Assembly: GCF_029581395.1 (NCBI RefSeq)
Contig: NZ_CP121113.1
Span: 2,724,001 to 2,788,000, forward strand
Reading direction: 5' to 3'
Length of the DNA: 64,000 nucleotides
Origin: Roseinatronobacter sp. S2
GTDB lineage: Bacteria; Pseudomonadota; Alphaproteobacteria; Rhodobacterales; Rhodobacteraceae
Shown here: in pieces, positions 1 through 9,402 of the stretch
Numbering within the stretch: position 1 is the stretch's first letter
How the letters are laid out: each line of letters opens with the position of its first letter
Notes under the pieces: model-generated
Seen by the model: only the letters and a program-made list of their open reading frames with translations
Database searches by the model: none
What the model was told of the DNA's origin: nothing
Made by a program: the position numbers and the translations under genes

Positions 1-1
1 C

Positions 2-661
2 ACCATCGTGTCCGATGTCGTGGCCCTTGGCGCAGGCGGCAAACAGGTCGGCGTGATTTCCACCATCAACGGTGACGCCAATATCGGCTTTTACACCGAA
101 CTGGCCGCCCAGGGCGTCAGCGCGGATGATATTCCCGTAGTTGCGTTTTCTGTGGGCGAGGAAGAGCTTTCGGGCCTCGACACATCGCGCCTTGTCGGTC
201 ATCTGGCGGCATGGAACTACTTCATGTCGGCAGACACGCCCGAAAATGAAACCTTTATCGCCGCCTGGCATGACTTCATCGGCGATGACAGCCGCGTGAC
301 GAATGACCCGATGGAGGCCCATTACATCGGCTTCAACATGTGGGTCAACGCGGTCGAAGCTGCCGGCACCACTGATGTGGATGCCGTGCGCGAAGCAATG
401 TGGGGTCAGGAAGTTCCCAACCTGACCGGCGGCACCGCTGTCATGTTGCCAAACCACCATCTGGCCAAGCCGGTTCTGATTGGCGAAATCCGTGCCGACG
501 GGCAGTTCGACATCATCAGCCAGACCGGCGAAGTCGAAGGCGCCGCATGGACCCCCTATCTGGACGAAAGTGCCACGCTGGTCAGCGACTGGCAGGAACT
601 GGGTTGCGGCATGTTCGACACAGCCACTGAAACCTGTGTCCAGCTGACATCCAACTACTAA
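2..661 (+). CDS. urtA: Urea ABC transporter substrate-binding protein UrtA, C-terminal part (5' end outside window)
   Basis: This is the C-terminal ~219 residues of a periplasmic type I solute-binding protein. The reading frame is open from base 2, so the true start lies upstream of the window. The visible part runs from a Rossmann-like segment (GVISTINGDANIGFY) to a C-terminal tail carrying two cysteines (CGMFDTATETC), as in UrtA/AmiC-like urea binders. It is followed directly by genes for two permeases and two ATPases in the canonical urtABCDE order, which separates it from generic branched-chain amino acid binding proteins. In this family the protein delivers urea, or short-chain amides, to UrtBC. 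Substrate assignment rests on the operon and on family resemblance, not on a visible binding site. Confidence 0.9.
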   Translation, partial: TIVSDVVALGAGGKQVGVISTINGDANIGFYTELAAQGVSADDIPVVAFSVGEEELSGLDTSRLVGHLAAWNYFMSADTPENETFIAAWHDFIGDDSRVTNDPMEAHYIGFNMWVNAVEAAGTTDVDAVREAMWGQEVPNLTGGTAVMLPNHHLAKPVLIGEIRADGQFDIISQTGEVEGAAWTPYLDESATLVSDWQELGCGMFDTATETCVQLTSNY

Positions 662-726
662 GCAAGACGGGATGCAGGCCCAAGGGTTTGCATCCCCCTT
701 ATCTGAGTTGCGTCCTGCCTGAAGAT

Positions 727-2733
727 ATGAAAGCCCCTGCCATGTTGCGACGTCTTCGCCGCGTGCCCTTGTGCGCGTGTCTGATATTCCTTGGTATTTT
801 CGTGGCCCTCATAGCCGCGCCCACAGCCGCGCATGCCCAAAGCACCAGCGACACGCCCTTGCAGGATGTGCTGCAAACCGTGCAGGCGCAGGTCGCAAGC
901 CCGTCACGCGGAACGGTGCCCGATGTTCTGTCGGCCCTGCTGGCGCGCGATGCGCCCGGCACAGTGGAATTTTTGCGCGCATGGCAGGATCGCGGCGTTG
1001 TCGAACGCCCCGAAGACGGGTTGTTTTTCGTGGCACATGAAACCGGCGGCATGGTTGAATTGATCGACATTGACAGCGGCGCGGTTGTGGATCAGGTCAG
1101 CACCCGTGATGTGAACCAGATACGCCCCAATGCAGGTGTGCGGCGTGAAATCAACGCAGCGCTTGTGCAGTTTGAATTGATGAACCCCGACCCCGCGCGG
1201 CGTATCGCGGCACTGGAATCCGCCACCAGAAGCCCCGATCCCGAACAGATACCGGCGCTGGAACTGGCGCTGGACGCGGAATCAGACGCGCGCATTGCCG
1301 CGCGCATGGAACGCTTGCTGGACCTGCTGAACGCCCGTTTCACCACCGACACCGCAACCCGTGTCGATGCCATCGACGGGCTGCGCGGCGATATTTCCAC
1401 CGAAGCGCGGCGCGTGTTGAACCAGCTTTTGCAAACCCGCAGCGATTTCGCCCCAACCCTGCCCGAGGACGCCAACATCGCGCGTATCCGCACCCCCGGG
1501 CAGGATATGGACCTGCATGCCGCCTATGCGGTTTTGTCTGAAGCGGGGCTGTTCCCGCCACGGCCGGGGCGCAATGCCATCCGCGATGTGCTGCGCGCCA
1601 ATGTTGTGGACGGGGCCGTGGGCGGCATTCCGGTTCATCAGCTTGACACGGATGAGGCCCGCCGCACCGCATACCGCGCCTTGCAGGATGCGGGCACTGT
1701 GCCGCCACTGGTGACACAGGCCGATATGGAAGCGGCAGTTGCGCAATATGTCTTTTTCGATGCCTATCTGGAAGCGGACGCTGCGGTGACCGACGCCGCA
1801 AGCACCGCCCTTGACAGCACGCGCACCCGGATCGGCGCGTTTCAGGCCCTCAGCCTGTCACTCGATGCGCTGTCGCTGGCGTCAATCTTCTTTCTGGCGG
1901 CCATCGGGCTGGCCATCACCTTCGGGGTGATGCGCGTGATCAACATGGCGCATGGCGAGTTTATCATGATGGGGGCCTATACCGGCTATGTGGTGCAAAC
2001 CCTGATCCCCGATTACACCGTGTCGCTGGTGGTGGCCTTGCCGCTGGCATTTGGCGTGACATTCGCCGCAGGTGTTGCGATGGAACGTCTGGTTATCCGG
2101 CACCTGTATACCCGCCCGCTGGAAACATTGCTGGCCACATTCGGCATTTCGATTGCACTGCAACAACTGGCCAAGAATATCTTTGGCACGCAGGCCCGCC
2201 CCCTGACCGCGCCTGACTGGCTGGCGGGGTCGCTGGCGCTGAATGATATTGTCAGCATCAGCACATTGCGCGTGGGTATATTCTTCATGGCGCTGGCCTT
2301 CCTGCTGCTGTTGCTGTTCATCCTGAACCGCACAAGGCTGGGTCTGGAAGTGCGCGCCGTGACGCAAAACCCCGGCATGGCGGCAAGCATGGGCATCAAC
2401 CCCGACCGCATCAACATGCTGACCTTCGGCCTTGGGTCGGGGATTGCCGGTGTCGCGGGCGTGGCGATTGGCATGTATGCGCAGGTCACATCGGAAATGG
2501 GCGCGAATTACATCGTGCAAAGTTTCATGACCGTGGTTGTGGGCGGTGTCGGGTCGGTGTTCGGCACATTGGCGGGCGCGGGGCTTATTGGCGCGCTGCA
2601 AAAGGGGATTGAATGGTTCAACCCCACCAACACGCTGGCCGCACAGACCTATATGGTGCTGTTCATCATTTTGTTCATTCAGTTCCGGCCAAAGGGCATT
2701 GTTGCCCTGAAGGGCCGCGCTGCAGGGGATTAA
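727..2733 (+). CDS. urtB: Urea ABC transporter permease UrtB
   Basis: Inner-membrane permease of the urea importer, 668 aa from the chosen ATG. The N-terminus has a basic stretch, a hydrophobic core and an AHA-Q cleavage-like site near residue 37. A long soluble, presumably periplasmic region follows to about residue 375. The C-terminal ~290 residues form the LivH-type membrane domain with multiple hydrophobic helices and the motif MRVINMAHGEF. I prefer the ATG at 727 over a TTG at 688 because the resulting N-terminus starts with a normal signal peptide; an ATG at 742 is also possible. The soluble N-terminal domain is a known feature of UrtB but is long here. It lies 65 bp after urtA and 4 bp before urtC. 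Confidence 0.93.
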   Translation: MKAPAMLRRLRRVPLCACLIFLGIFVALIAAPTAAHAQSTSDTPLQDVLQTVQAQVASPSRGTVPDVLSALLARDAPGTVEFLRAWQDRGVVERPEDGLFFVAHETGGMVELIDIDSGAVVDQVSTRDVNQIRPNAGVRREINAALVQFELMNPDPARRIAALESATRSPDPEQIPALELALDAESDARIAARMERLLDLLNARFTTDTATRVDAIDGLRGDISTEARRVLNQLLQTRSDFAPTLPEDANIARIRTPGQDMDLHAAYAVLSEAGLFPPRPGRNAIRDVLRANVVDGAVGGIPVHQLDTDEARRTAYRALQDAGTVPPLVTQADMEAAVAQYVFFDAYLEADAAVTDAASTALDSTRTRIGAFQALSLSLDALSLASIFFLAAIGLAITFGVMRVINMAHGEFIMMGAYTGYVVQTLIPDYTVSLVVALPLAFGVTFAAGVAMERLVIRHLYTRPLETLLATFGISIALQQLAKNIFGTQARPLTAPDWLAGSLALNDIVSISTLRVGIFFMALAFLLLLLFILNRTRLGLEVRAVTQNPGMAASMGINPDRINMLTFGLGSGIAGVAGVAIGMYAQVTSEMGANYIVQSFMTVVVGGVGSVFGTLAGAGLIGALQKGIEWFNPTNTLAAQTYMVLFIILFIQFRPKGIVALKGRAAGD

Positions 2734-2737
2734 GCCC

Positions 2738-3940
2738 ATGGTTTCCACCAATCAACCCGACACCGCCCGCCCTGCCCGCCGCAGCCTGCTGCACACCAAC
2801 CCGTCGGTGCTGTGGTTCATGGGGCTTCTGGGGCTGTTTACACTTGGGGTCAGCATCCTGTCCGAAGGCATGGGAATTGGCGTGCTGTCCACATCCATGG
2901 TCAAGATCCTTGGCATGACGCTGTGCCTGTGCCTGATTGCCATCTGCATGGATGTGGTCTGGGGCTATTGCGGTATTCTAAGCCTTGGGCATTTCGCCTT
3001 TTTCGGGCTTGGGGGCTATGCGATCGGCATGTGGCTGATGTATGCGCGCACCGAAATCGTCATTCGCGACAGTTTGGCCAGTGGCACCATCCCGCCCACG
3101 GAACTTGAAGTGACAGACGCCGTCGCCGCCCAGATTTTCGGCGTGGTCGGCAGTTCCGAACTGCCCCTGATCTGGAGTTTTGCAGGATCGCTGCCCGTTC
3201 AGCTGGCTATGGTGGTGCTGGTGCCGGGGTTGCTGGCGCTGGTCTTTGGCTGGCTGGCGTTTCGCAGCCGTGTGACAGGGGTTTACCTGTCCATCCTGAC
3301 CCAAGCCATGACATTGGCGCTGTCGCTGTATCTGTTCCAGAACGATACGGGCCTGCGCGGCAATAACGGGCTGTCGGGGCTGCAAAACATTCCCGGTGCG
3401 CTGCATGTGCCGCAATCAGTGCTGTCGGTGTGGTTTTTCTGGGCGTCCGCATTTGCACTTGGGGCGGGGTATCTGCTGTTTGCATGGGTGGTGTCGGGCA
3501 AATTCGGGTCTGTGATCAAGGCCATCCGCGACAATGAAACCCGCGTGCGCTTTCTTGGCTATAATGTCGAAGGGTATAAGCTGTTTGTCTTTACCCTGAC
3601 TGCCGTGGTGTCGGGCATTGCGGGCGCGCTGTATTACCCGCAGGCGGGCATCATCAACCCCGCTGAAATTGCCCCCATCGCGTCCATCTATCTGGCGGTC
3701 TGGGTGGCGATTGGCGGGCGGGGGCGGCTTTATGGCGCGGTGATCGGGGCGGCGACCGTGTCGCTGATGTCAAGCTGGCTGACGGGGGGCGGCGCGCCCA
3801 ATATCAATTTCGGCAGTTACAGGTTCCTGTGGACAGACTGGTGGCTTGTGGTTCTGGGCCTTGGGTTTGTGGCCGTCACGCTGTTCTTTCCCAAAGGCAT
3901 CGGCGGGTTGTTTGACTATCTGGTAAGGAAAAAGCCATGA
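2738..3940 (+). CDS. urtC: Urea ABC transporter permease UrtC
   Basis: Second membrane subunit of the urea importer, 400 aa, LivM family. Hydrophobic helices run through most of the protein. The typical LivM/UrtC segments are visible: WGYCGILSLGHFAFFGLGGY near residue 70 and KAIRDNETRVRFLGYNVEGY near residue 260. UrtC pairs with UrtB to form the channel driven by UrtD and UrtE. The gene starts 4 bp after urtB, and its stop overlaps the urtD start by 4 bp (ATGA), which indicates translational coupling. Length is close to the usual 350-400 aa. Confidence 0.93.
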   Translation: MVSTNQPDTARPARRSLLHTNPSVLWFMGLLGLFTLGVSILSEGMGIGVLSTSMVKILGMTLCLCLIAICMDVVWGYCGILSLGHFAFFGLGGYAIGMWLMYARTEIVIRDSLASGTIPPTELEVTDAVAAQIFGVVGSSELPLIWSFAGSLPVQLAMVVLVPGLLALVFGWLAFRSRVTGVYLSILTQAMTLALSLYLFQNDTGLRGNNGLSGLQNIPGALHVPQSVLSVWFFWASAFALGAGYLLFAWVVSGKFGSVIKAIRDNETRVRFLGYNVEGYKLFVFTLTAVVSGIAGALYYPQAGIINPAEIAPIASIYLAVWVAIGGRGRLYGAVIGAATVSLMSSWLTGGGAPNINFGSYRFLWTDWWLVVLGLGFVAVTLFFPKGIGGLFDYLVRKKP

Positions 3941-4677
3941 CAACACTTCTGGAAGTGTCTGGCGTGTCGGTCACATTTGACGGGTTCCGCGCCATCAACA
4001 ACCTGTCCATCGCCATAAGCGAGCCGGAATTGCGCGCCGTCATCGGCCCCAACGGGGCGGGCAAGACGACGTTCATGGATATCGTCACCGGCAAGACCCG
4101 CCCAGATAGCGGGTCGGTGCGTTGGGGCGAACGGCAGGTCGATTTGCTGAAACTGTCCGAAAGCCAGATCGCGAAAGCAGGGGTCGGGCGCAAGTTCCAG
4201 AAACCCACCGTGTTTGAAGAACAAACCGTGCGTGATAATCTGGCCATGGCACTGCGCAACAAGCGCGGCCCGCTTTCGGTTCTGGTGTGGCATATGACCA
4301 CCAGTGACAGCGCGCGCATTCTGGAACTGGCCACCGAGATTGGCCTGCAAGACCGCCTTGAGCACCGCGCCGGTGATCTTAGCCATGGGCAAAAGCAATG
4401 GCTGGAAATCGGCATGTTGCTGGCACAGGACCCGCGCCTGTTGCTGGTCGATGAACCCGCCGCCGGCATGACGCCCGGGGAACGCGAACACACGACCGAC
4501 CTGCTGAAACGCGCGGCAAAAACTCGCGCGGTCATGGTCATTGAACATGACATGGAATTCATCCGCAGGCTGGACTGCCGCGTGACGGTGCTGCACGAAG
4601 GGTCGGTTCTGGCCGAGGGCAGTCTGGACCATGTCACAAAAAACCAACAGGTCATTGATGTTTATCTGGGGCGATAA
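3937..4677 (+). CDS. urtD: Urea ABC transporter ATP-binding protein UrtD
   Basis: Cytoplasmic ATPase subunit, 246 aa, LivG family. Walker A is GPNGAGKTT near residue 37. The signature region is degenerate (DLSHGQKQW), as is usual in this family, and Walker B (LLLVDEPAAGM) with the switch histidine (VIEHDMEF) follows. It starts inside the end of urtC and ends 3 bp before urtE. Its place as fourth gene of urtABCDE supports a role in urea import. Confidence 0.93.
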   Translation: MTTLLEVSGVSVTFDGFRAINNLSIAISEPELRAVIGPNGAGKTTFMDIVTGKTRPDSGSVRWGERQVDLLKLSESQIAKAGVGRKFQKPTVFEEQTVRDNLAMALRNKRGPLSVLVWHMTTSDSARILELATEIGLQDRLEHRAGDLSHGQKQWLEIGMLLAQDPRLLLVDEPAAGMTPGEREHTTDLLKRAAKTRAVMVIEHDMEFIRRLDCRVTVLHEGSVLAEGSLDHVTKNQQVIDVYLGR

Positions 4678-4680
4678 CGC

Positions 4681-5376
4681 ATGTTGAACGTGGACAATCT
4701 GACCCTGCATTACGGGGCATCACAAATCCTGTGGGGGGTGTCGCTGGCAGCGCGCGTGGGCGCGGTGACCGCTGTGATGGGCACCAATGGCGTGGGCAAA
4801 ACCAGCTTGTTGCGCGCGATTGCAGGCCGCCACCCCTATTCCGGTGGCACCATCACGCTGGACGGGCAAGACCTGCACCACCCGAACGCGGCGCAGGCCG
4901 CGCGCGCAGGCATTGCCTATGTGCCGCAGGGGCGCGAAATTTTCCCGCTGATGAGTGTGACTGAAAACCTGCAAACCGGCTTTGCCTGTCTGCCGAAATC
5001 CGAGCATCACATTCCAGACCGGATTTATGACCTGTTTCCAGTGCTGAAGCAGATGAAAGACCGTCGCGGCGGAGATCTGTCAGGCGGCCAGCAACAACAG
5101 CTTGCCATTGCCCGCGCGCTGATTGCGCAACCCAAAGTCCTGTTGCTGGATGAACCCACCGAAGGCATCCAGCCCAATATCATCAAGCAGATCGGCAAGG
5201 TGATCGAATTGCTGCGCAGCGAAGGCAAGATCGCGATTGTTCTGGTCGAGCAGTATTTTGATTTTGCCTATGGTCTGGCAGATGAATTTTGCGTGTTGAA
5301 TCGCGGCGAGGTGGTGCTGTCACGCCCTGCAAATCAGGTCACAAAAACGGAAATCCTTGAACGGGTGTCGATATAG
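4681..5376 (+). CDS. urtE: Urea ABC transporter ATP-binding protein UrtE
   Basis: Second ATPase of the urea importer, 231 aa, LivF family. Walker A appears as GTNGVGKTS, the signature as LSGGQQQQ, and Walker B as VLLLDEPTEGIQPNI. The DEPTEGIQPNI wording is characteristic of UrtE. It ends the urt operon. No urease structural or accessory genes follow in the window; the next gene is an unrelated cytochrome c 188 bp downstream. No clear intrinsic terminator is seen directly after it. Confidence 0.93.
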   Translation: MLNVDNLTLHYGASQILWGVSLAARVGAVTAVMGTNGVGKTSLLRAIAGRHPYSGGTITLDGQDLHHPNAAQAARAGIAYVPQGREIFPLMSVTENLQTGFACLPKSEHHIPDRIYDLFPVLKQMKDRRGGDLSGGQQQQLAIARALIAQPKVLLLDEPTEGIQPNIIKQIGKVIELLRSEGKIAIVLVEQYFDFAYGLADEFCVLNRGEVVLSRPANQVTKTEILERVSI

Positions 5377-5564
5377 AACCTGCGCTTCCGCGCCCGTCGG
5401 GGGTAGGTAAAATCGTCGCAGGGGGCTAAAAGGGCAAGGAAGCTGTCCTTATGTCACCTTGCGTTGACGTGTTGTCCCGCTACAGTGTCATTATACCCGC
5501 GAGTCTGCCGGGTGTCATTTTTGCTGTTAGGCAGCGGGTTCCCCCGCACCGAGAGGAGAGACTA

Positions 5565-5999
5565 ATGATTAAGGTCAAGACCGCAGCGCTGGCTGCGCTG
5601 TTCGCCCTACCCTTCGCCGCACATGCGGAACCCACCGGCGACGCCGACGCAGGCGAGCAGAACTTCCGCCAATGCGCCAGCTGTCACGGTATTGTGTCCC
5701 CTGATGGCGAAGTTATCCAGCGGCTGGCCCCGACAGGCCCGAACCTGTGGGGCGTCGCAGGCCGCGAAGCAGGCTCTTATGAAGGGTATGAGCGCTTTTC
5801 CAACGCCATGCAGGCAGCTGGGTCCGAACATGGCGTGGTCTGGGATGAAGAAAGCTTCGTCGCCTATGTAAACGACCCCATCGGCTACTTGCGCGAAGTC
5901 ACAGATGATGCACGCGCACGCGGCAACATGAACCACCGTCTGCGCGGTTCCGCCGAAGATATCTATGCGTATCTGGCACAGTTCAGCGCTGAAGAGTAA
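5565..5999 (+). CDS. Periplasmic monohaem cytochrome c (c2/c554-like)
   Basis: Predicted 144-aa electron carrier. A signal peptide (residues 1-21, ending AHA) precedes a haem-attachment motif CASCH at residues 37-41. Met122 in the segment GNMNHR is the likely distal haem ligand. The chosen ATG follows a strong ribosome-binding site (GAGAGGAGAG); the longer open frame starting at 5451 lacks a signal peptide at its N-terminus and is less likely. Size and layout match class I cytochromes such as the CycF/c554 type of Rhodobacter, but the exact redox partner cannot be read from sequence. It stands alone, with an intrinsic terminator 22 bp after the stop. Confidence 0.85.
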   Translation: MIKVKTAALAALFALPFAAHAEPTGDADAGEQNFRQCASCHGIVSPDGEVIQRLAPTGPNLWGVAGREAGSYEGYERFSNAMQAAGSEHGVVWDEESFVAYVNDPIGYLREVTDDARARGNMNHRLRGSAEDIYAYLAQFSAEE

Positions 6000-6021
6000 T
6001 CCTGACGAAATGGATTCGATC

Positions 6022-6047
6022 GGGGGCCAGTCATGGCCCCCTTTTTT
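6022..6047 (+). terminator. Rho-independent terminator of the cytochrome c gene
   Basis: A 7-bp perfect stem, GGGGGCC/GGCCCCC, with a 6-nt loop (AGTCAT) is followed by six T residues. It lies 22 bp after the cytochrome c stop and 14 bp before the convergent folC stop. On the minus strand it is not followed by a T run, so it mainly serves the plus-strand gene. Confidence 0.9.
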
Positions 6048-6061
6048 GTCGACTGCGCGGG

Positions 6062-7333
6062 TCAGCCGTTCTCGCGCAGGATATGTCCCGCCAGATACAG
6101 CGACCCGCAGATCAGCACCTGCGCCTGCGGGTCCTGCGCGGCAATATCGGCCAGCGCGCTGGCAACACTCTCGGCCTGTTGCGCATCAATACCCGCCGAA
6201 CGTGCGGCATTTGCCGTTTCTTGCGCACTTAGGGTCGCGGCCTCGCCGGGGATGGAGACGGCATATAGGCGCTGTGCCACATCGGCCAGTGGCCGCATGA
6301 AACCGCCCACATCCTTGGTGTTCAGCATACCGCAAATCAGCCACAGCCTGTCCAGCTTCATTTCTGCCAGTGTCGCGGCAATCGCCTGCCCTGCCGCCGG
6401 ATTATGCCCGCCATCCAGCCACAGCCGCCCCTGCGGCAGCGCATCGACCAGCGGCCCTGTGCGAAGGCGCTGCATGCGCGCGGGCCATTGGGCGCGGGTG
6501 ACTGCCGCGTCTGCCCCTGCCCCGTGCCCCAGCGCGCGCAGTGCAGCCAGCGCCACGCCCGCATTTTGCACCTGATGCGGCCCCGCCAGATTGGGCAAGG
6601 GCAGATCCAGCAGGCCGGTTTCATCCTGATAGACCAGCCGCCCGTCTTCGACCCCGACATGCCAATGCTGGCCTTGCACCAGCAACGGCGCGCCAAGGCG
6701 CGCGGCGCGCGCTTCAATCACGTCAAGTGCTGCATCATCCTGCGCGGCCACCACACAGGGCACACCACGCTTGATGATTCCCGCCTTTTCGCCCGCAATT
6801 TCGGCCAGCGTGTCGCCTAAGTATTGCTGATGGTCCAGACTGACAGGGGTGATGATGCTCAGCGCCGGTTGTTCGACCACATTTGTGGCATCCAGCCGCC
6901 CGCCCAAGCCCACTTCCAGCAGCGTGTAATCTGCGGGGCTGCGGGCAAATGCCAGAAGTGCCGCGCAGGTAGTGATTTCAAAATAGGTGATCGTATCCGG
7001 ACCATTGGCGCGCAGGCATTCATCCAGCAAATCCGACAGGTCGGGTTCCGAAATCAACGCGCCCGCCAGCCGTATGCGTTCATGAAACCGCGCCAGATGC
7101 GGGCTGGTATAGGCATGCACGCGGCACCCCGCCCCTTCCAGACCGGCACGGATCATGGCCTGCGTGCTGCCCTTGCCATTCGTGCCCGCAATATGAATGA
7201 CCGGCGGCAAGCGGCGTTCAGGATGATCCAGCGCCGCCAGCAGACGCCAGACACGGTCCAGCGTCAGATCCATGATTTTGGGGTGGAACGTCATCATGCG
7301 CGCCAGCAGCGCATCAGACCCTGTATCTGCCAC
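6062..7333 (-). CDS. folC: Bifunctional folylpolyglutamate synthase/dihydrofolate synthase
   Basis: 423-aa Mur-ligase family enzyme that adds glutamate to dihydropteroate and to folates using ATP. The P-loop GTNGKGST is at residues 50-57. The Mur-ligase segment LLEVGLGGRLDATNVV and the C-terminal domain (LWLDGGHNPAAGQ) are present, so both domains are complete. It lies 3 bp downstream of accD on the same strand, an arrangement known from many proteobacteria where accD and folC are co-transcribed. It converges with the cytochrome c gene. Confidence 0.95.
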   Translation of the reverse strand: MADTGSDALLARMMTFHPKIMDLTLDRVWRLLAALDHPERRLPPVIHIAGTNGKGSTQAMIRAGLEGAGCRVHAYTSPHLARFHERIRLAGALISEPDLSDLLDECLRANGPDTITYFEITTCAALLAFARSPADYTLLEVGLGGRLDATNVVEQPALSIITPVSLDHQQYLGDTLAEIAGEKAGIIKRGVPCVVAAQDDAALDVIEARAARLGAPLLVQGQHWHVGVEDGRLVYQDETGLLDLPLPNLAGPHQVQNAGVALAALRALGHGAGADAAVTRAQWPARMQRLRTGPLVDALPQGRLWLDGGHNPAAGQAIAATLAEMKLDRLWLICGMLNTKDVGGFMRPLADVAQRLYAVSIPGEAATLSAQETANAARSAGIDAQQAESVASALADIAAQDPQAQVLICGSLYLAGHILRENG

Positions 7334-7336
7334 GGG

Positions 7337-8314
7337 TTAGCGCCCCTGTTTCGGGTCAGATTTCGCCGGTCGTTCCGTCTGCGCGGCAGCCTGCGGTGCG
7401 GGCTGCGGTTCCGGCTGTGGGTCCGCAGCCGGTTCCGGCGCGGGCAGGTCGCCATACACAACCGGCCCTTGTGCTGTCAGCATCCGCAGCACAGTCGCAA
7501 TCTCGGATCGCAGGTCCTTGCGCGGGGTCACGCGGTCCAGCATGCCGTGTTCCAGCAGATATTCGGCGCGCTGGAAACCGGGGGGCAGTGTTTCGCGGAT
7601 GGTTTGTTCAATCACACGCGGACCGGCAAAGCAGATCAGCGCATTGGGTTCGGCAAACTGCACATCCCCCAGCATTGCGTAGCTGGCAGTCACGCCGCCT
7701 GTGGTCGGGTGGGTCAGCACCACGATATAGGGCAGGCCCGCTTCACGCAGCATATCCACCGCGACAGTCGTGCGCGGCATCTGCATCAGCGACAGGATAC
7801 CTTCTTGCATGCGCGCGCCACCGGCTGCGGAAAACAGCACCAGCGGCAGTTTGCGCGCAATCGCATGTTCGGCACCGGCAATGATGGAATTGCCGACATA
7901 CATGCCCATGGACCCGCCCATGAAGCCGAAATCCTGCGCGACCGCAACAACGCGGGTGCGCAGCACCTGACCTTCGGCCACAAGCATGGCTTCCTTCTCG
8001 CCCGTGGTTTTTTGCGCGGTTTTCATCCGGTCGGGATATTTTTTCTGGTCGCGGAAATGCAGCGGGTCCGCGATGGGCTGCGGCACTGCGATTTCGGTGA
8101 ACATGCCACCATCAAAGAAATTCGCGAATCGTTCCCGCGGCGAAATCGGCATATGGTGGTTGCACGATGTGCAGACCTGCTGGTTCTGGGTCAGTTCCCG
8201 ATGAAACAGCATTGTGCCGCATTCGGGGCATTTGACCCATAAATTCTCGGGCATCTCCCGCCGTGAGAAAAGCGAGTTGATCGTCGGGCGAACGTAATTT
8301 GTAATCCAGTTCAT
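7337..8314 (-). CDS. accD: Acetyl-CoA carboxylase carboxyltransferase subunit beta
   Basis: 325-aa subunit that, with AccA, transfers carboxyl from carboxybiotin to acetyl-CoA to make malonyl-CoA, the first step of fatty acid synthesis. A four-cysteine zinc ribbon is visible at C29, C32, C48 and C51. The crotonase-like core follows ([26 protein letters not shown]). The C-terminus ends in a Pro/Gln/Ala-rich tail. The start [10 protein letters not shown] is the typical AccD N-terminus; an upstream in-frame start at 8407 would run into the neighbouring protease gene. The partner accA is elsewhere in this window (24763-25722). Confidence 0.95.
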   Translation of the reverse strand: MNWITNYVRPTINSLFSRREMPENLWVKCPECGTMLFHRELTQNQQVCTSCNHHMPISPRERFANFFDGGMFTEIAVPQPIADPLHFRDQKKYPDRMKTAQKTTGEKEAMLVAEGQVLRTRVVAVAQDFGFMGGSMGMYVGNSIIAGAEHAIARKLPLVLFSAAGGARMQEGILSLMQMPRTTVAVDMLREAGLPYIVVLTHPTTGGVTASYAMLGDVQFAEPNALICFAGPRVIEQTIRETLPPGFQRAEYLLEHGMLDRVTPRKDLRSEIATVLRMLTAQGPVVYGDLPAPEPAADPQPEPQPAPQAAAQTERPAKSDPKQGR

Positions 8315-8370
8315 CGAAGTATCCTGAAGGGCGTCTGGCCTGAGATAATCGCCGCGCGCACGAAATGCAA

Positions 8371-9261
8371 TCAGCGAGCGCGCAGCCACCACCTGCATAT
8401 CGCCCATACCAGCACCATGCCCGCCATATCCAGCCCCAGCATATAGGTCATGATCTCGGTATCCTTGGGGCCGAAGGGCAGCCGGTACAGCGCCAGTCCG
8501 TCCAGCGCCTCTCCGGTGGTGAACAGGAACATGGCCAGCAGGTTATTGGCAAAATGCAACCCCCACGCCATGCCAAGGCTGCCGCTGCGCGCCGTCAGAT
8601 CAGCCAGCAGCAGCCCGAAAAACCCCGTCACAAACACCACCATCCAAACCGCATTTCCCATCTCATCGGGCGCATAATGCACCAGCCCGAACAGCACAGA
8701 CGGCAGAACCATCCACACCCATCGCGACACAAACCGCGCCGCAAGCTGTTGTTGCAGATACCCGCGAAACACCACTTCTTCCGCGCCGGTCTGGATCAGC
8801 AGGCCCACCAGCGCAACCGGCAGCCATGCCAGCCAGACGCCCCAAGCCACCCCGCCGCCCAGATCGACGAACAGCAGCACATACAGCACCCCCGGAACCG
8901 AGATCGCCAGAAATATTCCCAGCCCGGCCAGAAAATCGCGCCAGACCACTGCCCAGGGACCAAAGAGCGACGCAATGCTTCGATGATGGATCAGCCGCAC
9001 CGCAACGAATGCGCCCAGCGCCATGCCGGTAAAGGTAAACAGCAACGCCACCAGCGACGCAGGTGTTCCGCCAAGCCCTACAGCATCAAGGCTGGCGTCA
9101 AGGCCATGCCACCCCGTCAGCCCCCAGAACCCCGCCCCCATCAGCGCCATCCAGCCCAGATAGATAGCCAGCAGAATGATCATGCCCAGAAACAGCCGCC
9201 ACAGTTGCGGACGCAAGCGGGCGGGGGCTACGAAACGGTCAAAAATCAATGGCTGCAACAT
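8371..9261 (-). CDS. CPBP family intramembrane glutamic endopeptidase
   Basis: 296-aa integral membrane protein with about eight hydrophobic segments. It carries the CPBP (Abi/CAAX protease-like) motifs: EEVVFRG at residues 161-167, [10 protein letters not shown] near 191-200, and a third block with FANNLLA. The paired glutamates, the arginine and the histidine are the residues thought to form the active site. It lies 56 bp upstream of accD on the same strand. Members of this family process prenylated proteins or act in bacteriocin immunity; the substrate here is unknown. Confidence 0.85.
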   Translation of the reverse strand: MLQPLIFDRFVAPARLRPQLWRLFLGMIILLAIYLGWMALMGAGFWGLTGWHGLDASLDAVGLGGTPASLVALLFTFTGMALGAFVAVRLIHHRSIASLFGPWAVVWRDFLAGLGIFLAISVPGVLYVLLFVDLGGGVAWGVWLAWLPVALVGLLIQTGAEEVVFRGYLQQQLAARFVSRWVWMVLPSVLFGLVHYAPDEMGNAVWMVVFVTGFFGLLLADLTARSGSLGMAWGLHFANNLLAMFLFTTGEALDGLALYRLPFGPKDTEIMTYMLGLDMAGMVLVWAICRWWLRAR

Positions 9262-9402
9262 GACAGGTCAGATCCCCGAAGATAAAAGCGTATTTCCGAA
9301 CAAATTGGCACTGGTGCGCCCTGCTTCAAGCAGATCATGCGCAGGGTGACAATGGCGCGATGACATGACAATGTGACACCTTATCGTGTTAAGGAACAGG
9401 TC

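Noticed and set aside
5464..5497. TTGACG and TATACC as a promoter for the cytochrome c gene
   Set aside because: The spacing between the two hexamers is 22 bp, too long for a normal sigma70 promoter, and no better pair was found.
6824..8242. 472-aa open frame on the plus strand opposite folC and accD
   Set aside because: It is antisense to two well-recognised genes and its composition (many His, Arg, Gln) is that of a shadow frame in GC-rich DNA.
8365..9285. 306-aa open frame on the plus strand opposite the CPBP protease
   Set aside because: It is antisense to a gene with clear family motifs and has a Pro/His/Gln-rich shadow composition.
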